Shown here: positions 42,628 through 46,817 of the stretch, in pieces
Layout of the letters: the number at the start of each line of letters is the position of its first letter
How positions within the stretch are numbered: the first letter of the stretch is position 1
Source: Candidatus Aminicenantota bacterium
Lineage (GTDB): Bacteria; Acidobacteriota; Aminicenantia; UBA2199
DNA length: 46,817 nt
Assembly: GCA_029938635.1 (NCBI GenBank)
Contig: JAOZUQ010000017.1
Span: 1 to 46,817 of the forward strand
Direction of reading: 5' to 3'
Notes under the pieces: model-generated
What the model was told of the DNA's origin: nothing
Databases searched by the model: none
Seen by the model: the letters and a program-made list of their open reading frames with translations, nothing else
Made by a program: the position numbers and the translations under genes

Positions 42628-42629
42628 AA
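42601..42629 (-). promoter_or_regulatory. Promoter of the helicase gene (leaderless type)
   Basis: On the minus strand: TTGACC (42629-42624), 17 bp, TATTTT (42606-42601). The ATG at 42594 begins 6 bases after the -10 box and no Shine-Dalgarno sequence is present, predicting a leaderless mRNA. Confidence 0.55.
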
Positions 42630-42649
42630 GACAACACTTATCTGACTTT

Positions 42650-43720
42650 TTAACTCTTAAGTTCTTTGTGTGTTTTCCACAGCATCCAGAAGATCAGGGC
42701 GAGTCCTGCAGCCAGTATAACTAAGAACAGGGCCATTACGGGATATTGTGTGTTCGTTCCTACGATTGAAAATTTTTCGGAGAATGGTTCCAGGAATAAA
42801 CTTCTCACCTTTCCTCTCATTATTACAAATATTACCATGTTTAATCCCATCACAACTGAAGCGGGAATAATTCTCCGCTGAAGGGACAGATATCCGGCGA
42901 TTATGAGACCGAAAAAACAGAATACACTCACAATTGTCCATATTGCATCACCGGTAAGGAAGACTTCTCTTATATTGTGAGGCAGAATTCTCATATAGTA
43001 AATAAAAGAAGGTAAGGTAAGGAAGCAGGAGTAACCGGCAAGAGAAGCTCCGTATGCAATCCATGGTTTCGACTTCTCTTTTCCATATTTAAACTTTGAG
43101 TAAACTGTTATAAAGAGTCCCCCGATTGCAAGCAGCAGAAATAAATAGAATGTATATCTGGGTATCATTGTCGGATCGCCGGTATTGAGATGAAAACCGC
43201 CCATATGAGCGAAGTATTCTTTCCACAATGACGGCCTCAATGCAAGTGTATTTACATTTACAAGAATGAAACCTGTCCATGCAAGGACGATTGATACAAA
43301 CAGGCCGAGATATTTTTTTGTTCCGTGTTTCCCGGACTCTCTGAATGAGATCCAATATGCGGCATAATAACCTAAAATAAGAATCACTACGAGGAGGATC
43401 CAGTTAGTCCCGATCAGTGTAGATGCTGTATAGAAAAAATTACCATGAATGACCTGGATGAAAAGAAGCGGTGCAACTCCGAGATTAATTGCAAAGGCAA
43501 TCGTAAATGGGAGAAGGTGCGCCATATCCTTACCGAAAGAGAGCCAGTTATCATCTGATTTTCCTTTGAAATATCCGACGGTCATCGATATTGCAATAGT
43601 GAACATTATTCCAACACTTATCAGGTGGAAGTAATAAGTGAAATGTGATAAGAACTGGAACCATCCCGCTGCGACCGGTAACGGATCCGGATTAGGGATT
43701 ATATTTATCAGATTATTCAT
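42650..43720 (-). CDS. Second membrane subunit of a bd-superfamily oxidase (CydA-prime-like)
   Basis: A 356-residue protein with about nine membrane helices and no soluble domain. Early histidines H26 and H32 sit in a first helix (SHFTYYFHLISVGIMF) that resembles the haem-bearing first helix of CydA, so this looks like a second CydA homologue rather than CydB. Such pairs (CydA with CydA-prime) are known from reports on the diversity of bd-type oxygen reductases. It overlaps the large subunit by 4 bases and is surely co-translated. It has no CxxCH motif. The exact ligand set cannot be assigned without alignment. Confidence 0.72.
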   Translation of the reverse strand: MNNLINIIPNPDPLPVAAGWFQFLSHFTYYFHLISVGIMFTIAISMTVGYFKGKSDDNWLSFGKDMAHLLPFTIAFAINLGVAPLLFIQVIHGNFFYTASTLIGTNWILLVVILILGYYAAYWISFRESGKHGTKKYLGLFVSIVLAWTGFILVNVNTLALRPSLWKEYFAHMGGFHLNTGDPTMIPRYTFYLFLLLAIGGLFITVYSKFKYGKEKSKPWIAYGASLAGYSCFLTLPSFIYYMRILPHNIREVFLTGDAIWTIVSVFCFFGLIIAGYLSLQRRIIPASVVMGLNMVIFVIMRGKVRSLFLEPFSEKFSIVGTNTQYPVMALFLVILAAGLALIFWMLWKTHKELKS

Positions 43721-45255
43721 TTTTTACTCCTTGATTTAATAATGTACTCTGCAAGAACTTTCTTCTCCTTGTCACTTCCTTCGAACGGAGGCATATCCTC
43801 ATTAAGCTCATCAAGCTTGCTCAGAATGTCCATCATCCCGTCTATCTCTGTAATATTCGTTGTCTTCAGGAAGAGAGGGTCATCAGGAGAGTTCTCATGG
43901 CAGTCCGAGCAGAAAGATTCAAAAAGTGCCGGGCCGTCAAGAGCTCCTCCCTCTTCAACTTCTTCCTGAGGCAATTCACCATGAACTTCCCAATAGAACC
44001 ATTTTGCCAATGCATCCTTCTCAATTTCATTTCCCACGAATTCCGTCATGAAAGGAGTGATCCCTTTTAGAGAGCCGACTATCCTTTTGATCTTTTTCAG
44101 GTCCCAATCGGCCATTTTTTTATTGATATTGTTCTTGATACCGAGGGAGTGGCATGCATAACATTGTATTCTGAATATCTCTCCACCGGCTTTTACGGCA
44201 TTATCAGGTGTGACCTCTTTGATCTCGGTCCATTTTGCGTTCTGAAGGATCGACTTATCCTTGATCTGGTCAAAATCTGCGACCCTGATGCCCGTGGAAT
44301 ACATATAATCTTTAATGATATAAGGTTTCCGTCCTGCTTCTCTTATGAATTCAAATGCACCGAAGAAAACAAAGATGGTCAGGAACATTGCAATAGAAGA
44401 CTTGAATCCGAATTTATTCGTTTTCCAGAGGTAAAGAAAAATGAGGAATAGAATGAACAAACCGAGACTGATGATCAGATGCCACAAAGAGGATACCATT
44501 ATTGCTGAACTTCCGGCCAGACCCTCCATGGCTTGTTTGGGGAATGTCGAATAATACCAGAATGCGGAGGGAATAAGGCCTGCAAGTGACCAGAATATCC
44601 ACTTCCCGTTATATTTGACAAGTTCATTTTTCTGTTCACCTTTAAATTTCCGGGTTGCGGTCATCAAGCCATAACTTCCGGCAAGGGCGAAACAGAGGAA
44701 AGTTCGAAAGGCTGTTGATGAAAGGTAGCTCGGGTTAAATATCCCATCCCAGAAATTCTGAGTTGCGATCCACTTCCCCGGAGTAAGCATGAATGCGAGT
44801 ATTGCGTTTATTACCAGGAGTGATCCCCATGCTGCGAAAAAATATATCCAGCCTATCAAAAGGTGCAATTTTTTTGATATTTTCCCGAAATTATAAAAAT
44901 ATAGAAATGCTGCTACTATCTCTATTACAAACAGCACCCACTCAATTGCCCACCCGAAAACAAAAGTATGGATCAGGTGAGATGTAGCATCGGGATGGAT
45001 CAATGCAATGGTGAACCATATTCCGACACCTGTTAATGCACTGAATACCATTGTCAGCAACAGGAAGAACTTCGCGTGTTTCTTTACGTAATCTACAATA
45101 TAGTCTTTATTCTCCCTATAACCTTTCTTTTCGGTCAGGACCAGCCACAATCCCCCTCCTACAGCAAAGTGAGAAACTACAACGTGAACTATCGCTACAA
45201 ATGCGATGATCAGCGGCCCTCCGATCAATGGGATGTACCAAACGGGGTAGTTCAT
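43717..45255 (-). CDS. cydA: bd-type oxidase subunit I with two C-terminal c-type haem sites
   Basis: A 512-residue inner-membrane protein. The first 310 residues form about eight helices like CydA, with H24 and H29 in the first helix and E105/E112 in a segment like the conserved IEGLMAFF region of CydA. After the last helix a periplasmic part contains two c-type haem motifs, C365-Y-A-C368-H369 and C449-S-D-C452-H453, with possible Met ligands M403 and M488. The classic quinol-binding Q-loop is not evident, so electrons may come from a cytochrome c instead of quinol. This fits the OR-C-type members of the bd superfamily. GGAGGG precedes the ATG. Confidence 0.86.
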   Translation of the reverse strand: MNYPVWYIPLIGGPLIIAFVAIVHVVVSHFAVGGGLWLVLTEKKGYRENKDYIVDYVKKHAKFFLLLTMVFSALTGVGIWFTIALIHPDATSHLIHTFVFGWAIEWVLFVIEIVAAFLYFYNFGKISKKLHLLIGWIYFFAAWGSLLVINAILAFMLTPGKWIATQNFWDGIFNPSYLSSTAFRTFLCFALAGSYGLMTATRKFKGEQKNELVKYNGKWIFWSLAGLIPSAFWYYSTFPKQAMEGLAGSSAIMVSSLWHLIISLGLFILFLIFLYLWKTNKFGFKSSIAMFLTIFVFFGAFEFIREAGRKPYIIKDYMYSTGIRVADFDQIKDKSILQNAKWTEIKEVTPDNAVKAGGEIFRIQCYACHSLGIKNNINKKMADWDLKKIKRIVGSLKGITPFMTEFVGNEIEKDALAKWFYWEVHGELPQEEVEEGGALDGPALFESFCSDCHENSPDDPLFLKTTNITEIDGMMDILSKLDELNEDMPPFEGSDKEKKVLAEYIIKSRSKK

Positions 45256-45342
45256 ATTTCCCTCCTAAGTTAATTAATTTCAGATATTAACAAATTACCA
45301 AATATGACTAAAAAAAACAATTGTCCTCAGCACTTTGGAAAA

Positions 45343-45371
45343 TTGACATAGATATGGACGGCTGATAGAAT
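45343..45371 (+). promoter_or_regulatory. Promoter of larE
   Basis: TTGACA at 45343-45348, 17 bp, TAGAAT at 45366-45371. The start codon is at 45385 with GAGG at 45377-45380, so the leader would be very short (about 7 bases) and partly within the ribosome site. Confidence 0.7.
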
Positions 45372-45384
45372 CAATTGAGGTACA

Positions 45385-46206
45385 ATGGATAAAATTAACA
45401 AATCAAAATTATATAAATTGAGAGAGGTTATCAGGAATTCCGGATCACTTGTTATTGCTTTTTCAGGTGGAGTTGATAGCTCTCTGATCGCTAAAGTTGC
45501 ATATGATGAATTGGGTGAGAAAAGCATTGCAGTCACGATAGAGTCCGATACTCTGTCCGGAAGAGAGTTGGATATAGCGAAAAGAGTTGCATCCGAGATC
45601 GGGATTGATCATAAAATAGTTAAACATTCGGAACTCGATAACGACGACTTTGTTAAAAACCCGATTGACAGGTGTTACCATTGCAAAAAGGAAGAGATGG
45701 ATATAATGAAGGATGTGGCATCATCGAGAGGATTTGATTCTATTGCATTCGGTGTGAACATGTCAGATTTCGGAGAGTACAGGCCGGGGATCAATGCCCT
45801 CAGGGAAGAAGATTTCTTTGAACCGCTTGTTGAAGCGGGGATAGGTAAGGATGAGATCCCCGATATCGCTGCATCTCTGGGACTTTCCAATTACGACCTC
45901 CCGTCAACTACCTGCCTTGCATCGAGAATTCCCTATGGTGAAACAATAACAAAGAAAAAACTGGAAAGGATAGAGCAGGGTGAAAACTTTCTTCATAATC
46001 TCGGTATTAAGCAGGTGAGAGTTAGAAATTACAATGATATTGCAAGGATAGAAGTTGACGACAATCAGATTGAGATCGTTGTCAGGAACAGAAAGGAAAT
46101 AAAAAAAATATTCAGAGAACTCGGGTTTATCTATGTTTCACTTGATCTTGAAGGATACAGGTCGGGTAGCATGAATGAAGTTCTGGAAGAAGACAAGAAA
46201 GGTTAA
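45385..46206 (+). CDS. larE: LarE-like ATP-dependent sulfur transferase
   Basis: A 273-residue PP-loop protein. The ATP pyrophosphatase motif SGGVDSS is at 27-33. C177 in STTCLASRIPYG is at the position of the Cys that L. plantarum LarE gives up to make the NPN nickel cofactor of lactate racemase. It also has C97-x2-C100 (RCYHCKKEE), which may give it a different sulfur chemistry from single-Cys LarE. LarA, LarB and LarC are not in the window, so other substrates are possible. It is followed by an E1-like gene only one base away, so the two are probably an operon. Confidence 0.9.
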   Translation: MDKINKSKLYKLREVIRNSGSLVIAFSGGVDSSLIAKVAYDELGEKSIAVTIESDTLSGRELDIAKRVASEIGIDHKIVKHSELDNDDFVKNPIDRCYHCKKEEMDIMKDVASSRGFDSIAFGVNMSDFGEYRPGINALREEDFFEPLVEAGIGKDEIPDIAASLGLSNYDLPSTTCLASRIPYGETITKKKLERIEQGENFLHNLGIKQVRVRNYNDIARIEVDDNQIEIVVRNRKEIKKIFRELGFIYVSLDLEGYRSGSMNEVLEEDKKG

Positions 46207-46207
46207 T

Positions 46208-46817
46208 GTGAGCTCAAGATACGACAAACAGATTCTGATCGGGGATATAGGGGTATCCGGCCAGAAAGTTTTATCATCAAAGAAAGTAGCACTGATAGGA
46301 TGCGGTGCCCTCGGTACAAATATTGCGAATCTTATGGTCAGGGCCGGAGTGGGAGAGATATTTCTTGTTGACAGGGATTTTGTAGAGCTCGGGAATCTTC
46401 ACAGGCAGGTATTGTTCTCGGAGACAGATATAGGGAAATCGAAATCAGAAACAGCAGCTTTGAAATTGAAAGCAGTCAATTCTGAAGTAAATATAAAATT
46501 TCTGATCAGGGATATGATGAGTTCGAATATCTCTGAAATAGCAAAAGGTTATGACCTGATAATGGACGGCACTGATAATATTCCGACAAGAATGATCATA
46601 AATGATTATTCAATTAAAGAGAGTATTCCCTGGGTTTATGGAGGTGTTCTTGGTACCGGCGGGATGGTGATGACCATAGTAGAAGATGGCCCCTGTCTGA
46701 GATGCCTCTTGCCCGATCTTCCGGAGCAGGGTGATATCCCTACATGCGAGACTATGGGAGTCCTGAATACGGTTCCGGCTGTTACAGCTGCAGTACAGGT
46801 AACGGAGGCGTTTAAGA
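46208..46817 (+). CDS. ThiF/MoeB/HesA-family adenylyltransferase, cut by the window end
   Basis: The first 203 residues of an E1-like enzyme; the C-terminus lies outside the window. The start is GTG at 46208, just after the larE stop, with AAAGG upstream. The nucleotide-binding loop is G31-C-G-A-L-G36, the acidic/Arg region around RQVLFSETDIGKSK and the phrase MDGTDNIPTR follow, C163-x2-C166 is half of the zinc site, and C180 in PTCETMGVLNTVP is at the catalytic Cys position. Such enzymes adenylate the C-terminal Gly of a ubiquitin-like sulfur carrier (MoaD or ThiS) or act on similar substrates. Next to larE it suggests a sulfur-mobilising pair. MoeB or ThiF cannot be chosen from the part seen. 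Confidence 0.88.
   Translation, partial: MSSRYDKQILIGDIGVSGQKVLSSKKVALIGCGALGTNIANLMVRAGVGEIFLVDRDFVELGNLHRQVLFSETDIGKSKSETAALKLKAVNSEVNIKFLIRDMMSSNISEIAKGYDLIMDGTDNIPTRMIINDYSIKESIPWVYGGVLGTGGMVMTIVEDGPCLRCLLPDLPEQGDIPTCETMGVLNTVPAVTAAVQVTEAFK

Overview
The window is 46.8 kb of AT-rich, gene-dense bacterial chromosome. No phage, plasmid, CRISPR, rRNA or tRNA genes were seen. The organism is a Gram-negative-type (diderm) bacterium: it has a C-terminal outer-membrane barrel ending in Phe, lipoproteins, a class A penicillin-binding protein and many exported proteins. Its metabolism looks anaerobic or microaerophilic: a ferredoxin-linked 2-oxoacid oxidoreductase, a SUF iron-sulfur operon under an Rrf2 regulator, and a bd-superfamily oxidase with c-type haems. 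The phylum cannot be fixed from the sequence alone; an under-sampled lineage is likely.

Layout. 135-3917 (+): an exported beta-lactamase-fold serine hydrolase and an SLC12-type cation-chloride transporter. 3921-10037 (-): a double zinc-ribbon membrane protein, asparagine synthase, a GT-C-like membrane protein, a STAS protein and a lipoprotein. 10319-16475 (+): a 963-residue protein with two periplasmic-adaptor units and an outer-membrane barrel, an S9 peptidase and a ferritin-like protein. 16455-22443 (-): rrf2-sufB-sufC-sufD-sufS-sufU-sufT, with an IscR-type site over the promoter. 22547-28652 (-): malic enzyme, then a Ser/Thr kinase / PEGA-P-domain protein / MscS channel operon. 28815-29941 (+): two small exported proteins. 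29991-32351 (-): PBP1A. 32352-32810: the one long non-coding stretch, holding a MITE-like element with 32-bp perfect inverted ends and a separate hairpin. 32811-36335 (+): a ZIP transporter and vorDBAC. 36340-39409 (-): a Bat-type operon (91-aa protein, DUF58, BatD-like, BatA) without MoxR. 39544-40224 (+): a zinc-finger/MshEN protein. 40243-45255 (-): an MrfA-like helicase and the two-gene bd-type oxidase. 45385-end (+): larE and a truncated ThiF/MoeB-family E1 enzyme.

How the parts fit. The SUF operon would supply clusters for VorD/VorA and other Fe-S enzymes; the Rrf2 protein has three cysteines placed as in IscR and probably autoregulates the operon. The kinase operon joins a cytosolic kinase domain, extracytoplasmic PEGA domains and a tension-gated channel, which suggests envelope-stress signalling. 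LarE plus an E1-like protein suggests sulfur transfer to a cofactor or carrier.

The most unusual points are the outer-membrane-tethered double adaptor, the kinase-PEGA-MscS operon, the MITE, and a recurring start signal. In three genes without a Shine-Dalgarno sequence (SLC12 transporter, rrf2, helicase), a -35/17 bp/-10 promoter ends exactly 6 bases before the ATG, which predicts leaderless mRNAs. All family assignments come from reading motifs by eye; no database search was possible.
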